DNA of 64,000 nt from JAAZMI01 sp050948785 (lineage in GTDB: Bacteria; Bacillota; Dethiobacteria; DTU022; UBA8154). The notes beneath the pieces are model-generated. The model made no database searches. It saw only the letters and a program-made list of their open reading frames with translations, and was not told where the DNA came from. The position numbers and the translations under genes were made by a program. How positions within the stretch are numbered: position 1 is the first letter of the stretch; each line of letters starts with the position of its first letter. The stretch lies in assembly GCA_050948785.1 (NCBI GenBank), contig JBMNEM010000006.1, positions 62,001 to 126,000 on the forward strand. The letters run 5' to 3'. Of this stretch, positions 52,553 to 64,000 are shown in pieces.

Positions 52553-53560
52553 CTATCCGCCGATTTGACTCATAAGGCGTTTTCCCTGAAACTGCTCAGT
52601 ACGTCTAAAGGAGTTGACGGCAACAGTGCGGGGATCTGTCCTGATTTTTAATGCAGCCCAAAACTGTTCCTTGATTTTTTCCTTGGAGTCAAGAAATGGA
52701 TGCAAATCGATCTCCTCCGCTGAAAAAAGGCAGGGTTTAATCTTCCCGTCAGAAGTAACCCGCAAACGATTACAGCGGTCACAGAAATGACAGCTTAGCG
52801 GTGTGATCAGGCCTATTTTACCTATAGCCCCTTCCAGGCGAAAATATTGTGCCGGGCCGCCTCCGCGATTATGATCGCCTTTAACGGCTACAAGGGGAGC
52901 AAATTTTTGGGCTGCCTCCGTAACTTTTTCCAAGGGCAAAAAAAGATTCTCCCATTTCTTTTGACCCTGCATGGGCATGTACTCGATAAAGCGGACATCA
53001 AGCTCCTGATCAATGGTCATGGCGATAAACCTTTCAACCTCATGGTCATTGATTCCTTTTAACAAAACAACATTGATTTTTACCGGAACCAGACCAGCTT
53101 GCAAGGACTTTTCGATACCATTTAAAGTGCTGCGCAGCTTACCGCCTTTGGTAATCTGCTGAAAATTAGCTTCATCCAGGGAATCCAAACTTATATTTAC
53201 CCTGTGCAAACCTGCCGCCGCCAGATCAAAAGCCAACCTGTCCAGAAAAATTCCGTTGGTTGTCAGAGAAAGATCTTTCAGGCCAGGGATAGCGGATAAA
53301 CCGCTGATGATCTTCAAAATATCAGGCCGCATCAGCGGCTCACCTCCGGTCAGGCGAATCCTGGTGATTCCCGATTCCACAGCAGCCTGTCCGATATTCA
53401 GGCAATTTTCCACCGTTAATAGCTCTTTGCCCGGCTTTTTATCGCACTCCAGCGGGTGAGAACGACAGTAGATGCAGCTTAAATTGCAACGTTCCGTCAC
53501 CGAAAGTCTCAAATAGCTAATCTCTCTGCCGTAAGGATCAATCAATAGTTTCTGCGACAT
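52553..53560 (-). CDS. moaA: GTP 3',8-cyclase MoaA
   Basis: Radical SAM enzyme for the first step of molybdenum cofactor synthesis. N-terminal cluster in CNLSCIYC, RLTGGEPLMRPDI, LSLTTNGIFL, C-terminal cluster in CHFCDRCNRLRVTSDGKIKPC, and the essential GG at the C-terminus (SQIGG). It overlaps mobA by 19 nt. Confidence 0.96.
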   Translation of the reverse strand: MSQKLLIDPYGREISYLRLSVTERCNLSCIYCRSHPLECDKKPGKELLTVENCLNIGQAAVESGITRIRLTGGEPLMRPDILKIISGLSAIPGLKDLSLTTNGIFLDRLAFDLAAAGLHRVNISLDSLDEANFQQITKGGKLRSTLNGIEKSLQAGLVPVKINVVLLKGINDHEVERFIAMTIDQELDVRFIEYMPMQGQKKWENLFLPLEKVTEAAQKFAPLVAVKGDHNRGGGPAQYFRLEGAIGKIGLITPLSCHFCDRCNRLRVTSDGKIKPCLFSAEEIDLHPFLDSKEKIKEQFWAALKIRTDPRTVAVNSFRRTEQFQGKRLMSQIGG

Positions 53561-54237
53561 AGGTTTGCACCTTCCCCTGACGAGTTATTTGTTTCGTCAC
53601 GCCTCTTTTGGAGGGTAAAGCAGGAATCCGGTAAATTGTAGAGTTTTTTAGCCCTATGGTAATTTTCCTGCGTATTAACATTATAAAAGGAAAGCATCTG
53701 CTGATCAAAATGCTTCACAGTCTCTTCTCCTATTTCCTTAATATTTAAATAAGGATAAAGACCTGTTAGCCTTAGTTTTTTTTCCTCCAGCCGCTGTGTG
53801 ATTATTCCCAGAATTGATTTCTTATAAAAAGCAAAAAGCGGCTGGTGATATTCTCCCAGGCGAGGAACAACAACATCAAAATCCGTAGCAAAACGAGACA
53901 TATAGCGAATTAAAGATAATGATAAAAAGGGCATATCGCACCCCATAACAAAGCTGGAGGGGCTGTTTGAAAGGGATAAACCGGCATGGAGACCACGTAA
54001 AGCACATTTTTGGCCATTTTTAAAGAGATCACCGGTGAACCTCGCGGGAAGATAACTAAGTTCCTGCCAGCGATCGGCTACAATCACTACTTCGGAAAAA
54101 AGATTGTCCAGTTTTCGAAAAGCTATATCGATCAGCCTTTCTTTACCCAGCTTTAAAAAAGCCTTATTCATGCCCATGCGTTTGCTATCCCCGCCGGCTA
54201 ACAGGATAGCCGAAAAAGAAAGCTTTGGTATTTCCAC
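53542..54237 (-). CDS. mobA: Molybdenum cofactor guanylyltransferase MobA
   Basis: Attaches GMP to Mo-molybdopterin. LLAGGDSKRMGMNKAFL is the nucleotide-binding signature, then GDLFKNGQKCALRGLHAGL and MGCDMPFLS. The final 40 residues, which run over the moaA start, are unusual and poorly conserved. GTG start with GAGG upstream. Situated after tatC. Confidence 0.92.
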   Translation of the reverse strand: MEIPKLSFSAILLAGGDSKRMGMNKAFLKLGKERLIDIAFRKLDNLFSEVVIVADRWQELSYLPARFTGDLFKNGQKCALRGLHAGLSLSNSPSSFVMGCDMPFLSLSLIRYMSRFATDFDVVVPRLGEYHQPLFAFYKKSILGIITQRLEEKKLRLTGLYPYLNIKEIGEETVKHFDQQMLSFYNVNTQENYHRAKKLYNLPDSCFTLQKRRDETNNSSGEGANLCRRNY

Positions 54238-54254
54238 AGCGGCAGGTCCTCCAT

Positions 54255-55016
54255 TTAATTTAATTCCGTCTGTACTTTCTCCAGCTTGGCCCGCTTGCGC
54301 TCGCTCAAACGAACGAGCACAAAGCCTACCTCATAAAGAATAGCCAGAGGGATAATCATTAAAACCTGGGAAAAAACATCCGGTGGAGTAATAATCGCTG
54401 ACAATATAGCATTGACCAAAAGAGCATACTTACGATTTGCACTTAAAAATTGGGAGGAAATTATCGACATGCGTCCTAAAAACCAGAAAACAAGCGGTAC
54501 CTGAAAAACCAGGCCAAAAGCAACCAGAAAGGAAACAACAAAAGAGATATAACGGCTAATCGTGAATAAGGGCAAAAGCCCTTCCCCCGAAAAACCTAAA
54601 AAGAAATGCAAGGCAAAAGGAAATACAGCAAAATACCCGAAAGCCATGCCCGTAAAGAACAAGATAATCATGGAAACCAGCAGGGGAATCAGGGCTCTTT
54701 TTTCGGTAGTACGTAACGCCGGCAAAACAAAAGCCAAAGCCTGGTAAATGGTAAAAGGCAACGTAACTAAAACAGCAGCAATTAAAGCCAGGCGTATCTG
54801 GGAGGTAAAGGCTTCCGCCGGAGTAGTATAAATAAGTTCCAGGCCTTCCGCCTGCCTGGTCAAAATAAAGAGGATATTATCGACATAACCAAAGCAAACA
54901 AACGTCATGATCAGAATAACAACGGCTACGACAATAAGCCTTTTCCGTAACTCTTCCAGATGTTCAAAAATAGACATCATTTCCAGATCGCTTTTTTCGC
55001 TTTTTGGGGAGACCAT
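54255..55016 (-). CDS. tatC: Sec-independent translocase TatC
   Basis: Six predicted helices with the N-terminal HLEELRKRLIV motif, then FALPAL-like FVLPALRTTEKRAL, FGLVFQVPLVFWFL and ITPPDVFSQVLMIIPL. 253 residues. Recognises twin-arginine signal peptides. Followed by mobA-moaA, whose molybdoenzymes are typical Tat substrates. Confidence 0.96.
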   Translation of the reverse strand: MVSPKSEKSDLEMMSIFEHLEELRKRLIVVAVVILIMTFVCFGYVDNILFILTRQAEGLELIYTTPAEAFTSQIRLALIAAVLVTLPFTIYQALAFVLPALRTTEKRALIPLLVSMIILFFTGMAFGYFAVFPFALHFFLGFSGEGLLPLFTISRYISFVVSFLVAFGLVFQVPLVFWFLGRMSIISSQFLSANRKYALLVNAILSAIITPPDVFSQVLMIIPLAILYEVGFVLVRLSERKRAKLEKVQTELN

Positions 55017-55146
55017 CTCTTACCCCCTTACTACAGACAAGGCATTAAATAACGTGGTCCACCGATAAATCACTGCTTCCTGGATACACAATTGCTGCAT
55101 TAAAAAATAGGTTATTTAATTACTTCAAAAATTACTTCAAAAAACC

Positions 55147-55323
55147 CTAGGCCTCTTTTGTTTCTTCCTCTTTTGTTTCACCTTTTCCCCCAAGGGCATC
55201 TTTATAGTTCCGGATCGCTTCCCCCAGGGATTTACTCAACCCGGGAAGCTTGCCGGGACCAAAAACAATAAGGACAATTACGAGAATAAGAGTAACTTCC
55301 ATCCAGCCTATTTTCCCAAACAT
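55147..55323 (-). CDS. tatA: Twin-arginine translocase subunit TatA (short)
   Basis: 58 residues: MFGKIGWMEVTLILVIVLIV, the FGPGKLPGLSKSLGEAIRNYK hinge/amphipathic helix and an acidic Lys/Glu tail. AGGGAGGG precedes the ATG. It lies directly upstream of tatC. Confidence 0.93.
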   Translation of the reverse strand: MFGKIGWMEVTLILVIVLIVFGPGKLPGLSKSLGEAIRNYKDALGGKGETKEEETKEA

Positions 55324-55537
55324 AAAAACCCTCCCTTTTTCGAGTAAATAACCAGTGCTCCTGAAAATTTTATACCGCTGTCAAAAACTTTTAAGGAGAA
55401 AATAGGGCTAACATGACTATAAGCGAAATGTAGGTAAACTAACTGTTATGATTTATTATATGCACAACTTGTCTCTGTGGAACCCGAAACCACAGCAACA
55501 CAGCAACATACTGAACATTATATCTGAAAATGTTTTC

Positions 55538-55786
55538 TTATACTTGCTCGACCTTTCCTCCAACTTCTGCCGCCGGATCACTTTCAACAGAAGAGTTGCT
55601 CTTTGCTTTATCCTCTTCTTCCCCATCCAGGCTGACACTCTTTTGCATTTCATTTGTGGCCTTCTTGAATTCCCTTAAACCTTGTCCGATGGAGCGGCCT
55701 ATTTCAGGTAATTTACGTGGTCCAAAAATAATCAAAGCCAGCGCAAGAATCAAAACCAATTCCTGTATGCCAATTTTCCCAAACAT
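55538..55786 (-). CDS. tatA: Twin-arginine translocase subunit TatA (second copy)
   Basis: 82 residues: GIQELVLILALALIIFG, PRKLPEIGRSIGQGLREFKK, then a longer acidic tail. AAGGGTGG precedes the ATG at 55786. It lies 214 nt upstream of the shorter tatA. The two differ in tail length and may form mixed or TatB-like functions; TatB itself is generally absent in Firmicutes. Confidence 0.93.
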   Translation of the reverse strand: MFGKIGIQELVLILALALIIFGPRKLPEIGRSIGQGLREFKKATNEMQKSVSLDGEEEDKAKSNSSVESDPAAEVGGKVEQV

Positions 55787-55901
55787 TTTCAACCACCCTT
55801 CTCTCTTAATAATTTATTTGCCCAAGGGAAACCCGTTCTTTCTTTAATTATCTCTTTTTATGCCCTTTAAGTCAACCTTACAGTGATTATTTCTCAAATT
55901 A

Positions 55902-55947
55902 AAAATAGCTCTTTTGCAAATTTATAAACCTGCAAAAGAGCTATTTT
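55902..55947 (-). terminator. rRNA operon terminator
   Basis: Perfect 17-nt arms AAAATAGCTCTTTTGCA and complement around a 12-nt loop, followed on the minus strand by TTTAATTT, about 10 nt after 5S rRNA. Confidence 0.9.
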
Positions 55948-55955
55948 AAATTTAT

Positions 55956-56069
55956 CCGGCAAGGACCTACTCTCCCAAGGACTCGCGTCCTAAGTACCAT
56001 CGGCGCTGGAGGGCTTAACTACCGTGTTCGGGATGGGAACGGGTGTATCCCCTCCGCTATTCTCACCGA
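55956..56069 (-). rRNA. rrf: 5S ribosomal RNA
   Basis: Minus strand starts near TCGGTGAGAATAGCGGAGGG and contains CACCCGTTCCCATCCCGAACACGG-type loop C sequence and GGTAGTTAAGCCC, ending GGTCCTTGCCGG. About 114 nt. Ends estimated within a few nucleotides. Confidence 0.93.
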
Positions 56070-56130
56070 AAACTTTTTTTCATATTTATATTGTGTTTTG
56101 TTCCCTCAAAACTGTACAGCGGATAATTTA

Positions 56131-59309
<3,179 letters not shown>

Positions 59310-59330
59310 CGGTAAAATCATCCGCTATAC

Positions 59331-59344
59331 AGTTTTCAAAGAAC
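59331..59344 (-). promoter_or_regulatory. rrn spacer box (GTTCTTTGAAAACT), copy before 23S
   Basis: GTTCTTTGAAAACT immediately upstream of 23S recurs exactly at 61334-61347 upstream of 16S. In Firmicutes such boxes flank rRNA genes and resemble boxA antitermination / processing sites. Confidence 0.65.
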
Positions 59345-59358
59345 AATACACTTTTAAC

Positions 59359-59433
59359 TGGTGGAGATGAGCGGATTCGAACCGCTGACCCCCTGCTTGC
59401 AAGGCAGGTGCTCTCCCCCTGAGCTACATCCCC
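59359..59433 (-). tRNA. tRNA-Ala (TGC)
   Basis: GGGGATG acceptor, GCTC D-arm, anticodon loop CTTGCAA, GGTTCGAATCC T-arm, encoded CCA. Internal spacer position is normal. Confidence 0.97.
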
Positions 59434-59467
59434 GCTAGAACATCCTTCACCACTAAATCCTGAAAGC

Positions 59468-59544
<77 letters not shown>

Positions 59545-59634
59545 AGCCTCAAATTTTTAAAATCAGCCTACTTAACTGCTGATTTTAAAATAAATATAAC
59601 CAAACAAGGAAAAGGAAAAGCCCCTTACGGAACT

Positions 59635-61189
<1,555 letters not shown>

Positions 61190-61333
61190 TTTATATTTTC
61201 TCCTGCCCTATGGACAGGATAAATATTGCGTTACTTACAAGCTTATCCGTAAGCTCATCCGGCATCTTTCCAAAACGCAAACGTATCTTTTGAAACTTTA
61301 AGTTCTTGACAGGAACTTTTCCTATCCTTGTTT

Positions 61334-61347
61334 AGTTTTCAAAGAAC
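61334..61347 (-). promoter_or_regulatory. rrn leader box (GTTCTTTGAAAACT), copy before 16S
   Basis: Exact copy of the 23S-side box at 59331-59344, 18 nt downstream of promoter P1. Confidence 0.65.
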
Positions 61348-61364
61348 AACATGGCGCATTTTAA

Positions 61365-61393
61365 ATCTTATCATATTCATTTTGCTTTGTCAA
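61365..61393 (-). promoter_or_regulatory. rrn promoter P1 (proximal)
   Basis: TTGACA (61393-61388), 17 nt, TAAGAT (61370-61365), minus strand, about 175 nt before 16S. Confidence 0.88.
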
Positions 61394-61496
61394 GGCACTT
61401 TTTTCTTTCAGTTTTTTAATTTCATTGTTGTGCCTTTGCTACGATGTAAGCTACATAAGTTTTTCTGTATTCCGCTGGCTTAACGCCACGAGTGCT

Positions 61497-61525
61497 AATA
61501 TAACATGGCTTGTAAACTTTGTCAA
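61497..61525 (-). promoter_or_regulatory. rrn promoter P2
   Basis: TTGACA (61525-61520), 17 nt, TATATT (61502-61497). Confidence 0.88.
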
Positions 61526-61708
61526 GGTATCTCGAAAAATATTTTTTTAGCAGTTTTTATAACGATATATACTATTAATGTATGCTGTATAATAATTCTG
61601 GACACCTTTCAGTTTATTCTGCAGCGGACCTCCTCCTGGTTACAGCCAGGAGATGCGCCCCCATCTTTACAGTAATATCCAGCGCAAACCATTGCGCTAC
61701 AGTAAGAT

Positions 61709-61737
61709 AATATAGCACCCTTCTTTTACTTTGTCAA
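61709..61737 (-). promoter_or_regulatory. rrn promoter P3 (distal)
   Basis: TTGACA (61737-61732), 17 nt, TATATT (61714-61709). All three promoters share TTGACAAAG at the -35. Between P3 and P2 the leader holds hairpins AGCGCAA-N4-TTGCGCT (61681-61698) and CTCCTGG-N6-CCAGGAG (61633-61652). Confidence 0.88.
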
Positions 61738-61863
61738 GCTACTTTTCGCCAAAAACTATTATTTATTGTGATTTCAATGTAAAAGAACTTGGTTACAGCT
61801 TCTATTATATTTTACCCTTGGATGTATATAAGATATAAACTCCCCGGCTCACCTGTGAAAAAA

Positions 61864-62553
61864 CTACCCTTCCGGACCAAACATTCCGGTATGAAGATTG
61901 ATTACCGTGTCGGGAACCTCACCGGGATAAAGAGCATCTACAAGGGGTACCGTTGTGTGTACCTCGACCCTGGTAGAGGTAAAGGGAACGATCACCCGCA
62001 CTTCCGTCAGCACATCCAGGTAGATCTTGTGCCGAACCTGATTAATTCCAGCCTCTTCAAAAGAATTCAACAGGTGAGTGTTGACTTTGCCGGCAGGTTT
62101 CAATTTTACCGTAATTCCGGGGCCGTAGGCAGCTAAAAGATAATTATTCAAAACTTCACCCAGCGGTATTTTAATCGCCTCTTCCTCTATAACTTTAAGA
62201 GCTTCCTGTGTAGCCAGTGTAGTTTCCACCATTAAGCGATTTACTTCCATCGTATTGATCTGGGCCATAACTATCTTTCCTTTGTCATCTTGCCTGATGG
62301 TGAGCAAATCCTGGTAGAGAATGCCCTGCGTCACTTTATCCCTGATTGCCAAATTCACAGCATCTATCGCTACCATGTTTGCTTTTAATTCGGCCAGAGA
62401 CAAAATGGCCGGGCGAAGATTTTGCTCTATAATCCAAAAGCTTTTCAGGATCAAAAACACTACCAGGCAAAGGATAATAAAGGAGAACAGGCCCTGGTTG
62501 AGCAAACATCCTTTCAGAAAGCGGCAGATATGCTTTGGACCTCGTTGAAACAT
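61864..62553 (-). CDS. yunB: Sporulation protein YunB
   Basis: 229 residues with an N-terminal membrane helix (GLFSFIILCLVVFLILKSFWIIE) and the conserved extracytoplasmic part: NLAIRDKV, DLLTIRQDDKGKIVMAQIN, KIPLGEVL and KIYLDVLTEVRVIVPF. Needed for efficient sporulation in Bacillus by mechanism unknown. GGGGG precedes the ATG. Follows tyrS by 95 nt. Confidence 0.92.
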   Translation of the reverse strand: MFQRGPKHICRFLKGCLLNQGLFSFIILCLVVFLILKSFWIIEQNLRPAILSLAELKANMVAIDAVNLAIRDKVTQGILYQDLLTIRQDDKGKIVMAQINTMEVNRLMVETTLATQEALKVIEEEAIKIPLGEVLNNYLLAAYGPGITVKLKPAGKVNTHLLNSFEEAGINQVRHKIYLDVLTEVRVIVPFTSTRVEVHTTVPLVDALYPGEVPDTVINLHTGMFGPEG

Positions 62554-62647
62554 AAAAAAGCCCCCTGTTATATTTATATGCAGCGGGCCTTTTAAGAAAT
62601 ATATTATTTAGTAAAGATATCGTTATCATCAAAAATATCATCAAAAA

Positions 62648-63907
62648 TCAGGACAACCATTTAACAAGAAAATGCTTCTTCTTCCCCCTTAAAAGAAGCG
62701 TATATTTTCCACATAAACGATCCCCTGCCAGGAGCACCTTTTGCACATCGGTTTCGGGGCGATTGTTAATCCGAATGGATCTGTTTTTGATATCCTCCCG
62801 CGCCTGCCGGCGAGAAGAGGAAAGACCACTTTGTACAAGCAGATCCACAAGGCCATACTCCTTTTCAGGAATAGCCATGGAAGGTATACCCTTAAACGCT
62901 TCTTCAATTTCCTCTTCCGTTAAATTCTGCAAATCCCCATAAAACAAAGCCTGTGCTATTTTCTCCGCTTTAGTTACAGCATTCCGGCCATGAACCAGGG
63001 CGGTAGCTTCCTGTGCCAGGGTACGCTGGGCCACCCTTTTCCCAGGATTGTTCTCTACCTCTTCCTGCAGGTTAAGGATCTCCCCCCGCGACAAAAAAGT
63101 AAAGTACTTGATAAATTTGATCACATCGCGGTCATCCGTATTGAACCAAAACTGGTAAAACTGGTACGGTGTAGTCCTGGCCGGATCCAGCCAGACTGCC
63201 CCTCCCTCGGTTTTGCCAAATTTCGTCCCATCGTTTTTGGTAATCAAGGGAAAGGTTAAGCCATAGGCTTTGCGGTTGGCAACCCTGCGGATCAGATCTA
63301 TTCCTGTAGTGATATTCCCCCATTGATCGCTTCCTCCTGCTTGTAATTCACAGTTGTAAAGCTCATTCAGTTTTAAGAAGTCATAGGACTGTAAAATCAT
63401 ATAGCTGAATTCAGTATAGGATATACCTGCAGATAATCTGGATCGCACTGCTTCTTTGGAAAGCATGGAGCCAACGGAAAAATGCTTGCCAATTTCACGC
63501 AGGAAATTGATCACTTCCAGCTTCCCCAGCCAGCTGTAATTGTTATCCATTCGCGCAGGATTGGTTTTGGAATCAAAATCCAGAAAGCGTTCCAGTTGCT
63601 TCCTAATTTTTCCAGTCCATTCCTCGACCTGCTCCGCGGGATTTAGCCCTCTTTCGGACGCTTTACCGCTAGGATCGCCGATCAGGCCTGTACCCCCTCC
63701 GACCAGCGCAATAGGAAAATGCCCGGCCCTTTGAAAACGCCTTAAACCAATGACAGGAAGGAGATGCCCGACATGTAAACTGTCCGCTGTGGGATCAAAA
63801 CCGATATAAAGAGTCATAGGCCCGGCATTTAACCTTTGCCCCAGTTCATCTTCATCCGTAACTTGATAGATCAACTCTCGAAATTCCAAATCCTGCAGGA
63901 TATCCAT
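62648..63907 (-). CDS. tyrS: Tyrosine-tRNA ligase
   Basis: Class I synthetase with the HIGH variant HVGH in DPTADSLHVGHLLP, GGGTGLIGDPSGK, and the KMSKS variant KFGKT (DGTKFGKTEGG), then a C-terminal S4 domain (RQAREDIKNRSIRINN). This is the TyrRS-alt (TyrZ-like) KFGKT form common in Clostridia. ATG at 63907 after GGGGAGG. Its leader lies beyond the window edge; a T-box would be expected but only 93 nt are visible. Confidence 0.96.
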   Translation of the reverse strand: MDILQDLEFRELIYQVTDEDELGQRLNAGPMTLYIGFDPTADSLHVGHLLPVIGLRRFQRAGHFPIALVGGGTGLIGDPSGKASERGLNPAEQVEEWTGKIRKQLERFLDFDSKTNPARMDNNYSWLGKLEVINFLREIGKHFSVGSMLSKEAVRSRLSAGISYTEFSYMILQSYDFLKLNELYNCELQAGGSDQWGNITTGIDLIRRVANRKAYGLTFPLITKNDGTKFGKTEGGAVWLDPARTTPYQFYQFWFNTDDRDVIKFIKYFTFLSRGEILNLQEEVENNPGKRVAQRTLAQEATALVHGRNAVTKAEKIAQALFYGDLQNLTEEEIEEAFKGIPSMAIPEKEYGLVDLLVQSGLSSSRRQAREDIKNRSIRINNRPETDVQKVLLAGDRLCGKYTLLLRGKKKHFLVKWLS

Positions 63908-64000
63908 CCTCAGACCTCCCCGGAGAAATTCACTCTGTTCAAATTATATATGATTTTTTTTTTAGAAGCAACAAAGGAAGTTTTATCCTTTTTATTTTGT

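Noticed and set aside
61633..61652. Hairpin resembling a tRNA-Tyr anticodon arm (CTGTAA loop)
   Set aside because: The loop has six bases and no acceptor, D or T arm can be drawn around it.

Overview
The window comes from a spore-forming anaerobic Firmicute, most likely a member of the Clostridia close to the Peptococcaceae / Desulfotomaculum-type lineages. This is inferred from gene content and order: spoIIP, a spoIID-like gene and yunB; the ranthipeptide pair scfA/scfB; a CIRCE-controlled hrcA; a T-box leader; selenium-associated yedF; and the block ruvC-ruvA-ruvB-queH-DUF2905-spoIID-queA-tgt-yajC. No species can be named from sequence alone. Almost everything is read on the minus strand, so the layout below runs from high to low coordinates within each transcription unit.

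Core regions. 63907-61864: tyrS and yunB. 61737-55902: one complete rRNA operon (three tandem consensus promoters, 16S, tRNA-Ile, tRNA-Ala, 23S with a long helix-45 insertion, 5S, terminator). 55786-52553: two tatA genes, tatC, mobA and moaA, linking twin-arginine export with molybdenum cofactor synthesis. 52322-43418: yebC, ruvCAB, queH, a DUF2905 gene, a spoIID-like gene, queA, tgt, yajC and a small membrane protein. 42773-41185: the 49-residue six-cysteine peptide ScfA, an intergenic terminator and its radical SAM maturase ScfB. 41130-37785: rarA, a YigZ-like gene and mnmA. 9908-3988: mnmG, acpS, an Rrf2 regulator with iscS and iscU, and spoIIP. 3808-1: a small YqxA-like gene, a PAS-PAS-GGDEF gene, hrcA behind CIRCE, and grpE running off the left edge. 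lepA and hemW, which usually stand between spoIIP and hrcA, are absent; the GGDEF gene sits there instead.

Accessory regions. 17366-10031 is a type I restriction-modification island driven by a consensus promoter whose -35 box lies inside a perfect palindrome. It holds a fusion of a catalytically degenerate N6-adenine methylase with one target-recognition domain, an intact hsdM, a rhuM gene, a half-length hsdS and an hsdR broken by an internal deletion. The island looks restriction-dead but possibly methylation-competent. 26689-24794 holds a RAYT-type (IS200-like) transposase between GC-rich REP-like repeats; one repeat cluster now encodes the last 24 residues of the neighbouring metallo-hydrolase. 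A 29-nt repeat is shared by 3931 and 29066, and the second copy lies beside a 43-nt perfect palindrome.

Regulation and envelope. A T-box leader (probable leucine specifier) precedes an Lrp-like regulator and an aminotransferase. Divergent from it lie an ECF-like sigma factor and its probable membrane anti-sigma factor, which carries a LolA-like sensor and a C-terminal GerMN domain. asnB encodes an asparagine synthetase whose glutaminase site has lost its Cys2 nucleophile. 34199-29179 holds a LysM-repeat protein, a HAD hydrolase, a ClpP-fold SDH-type protease, two Hsp20 proteins and a ZIP transporter. Products are assigned from motifs read by eye; no database search was possible.
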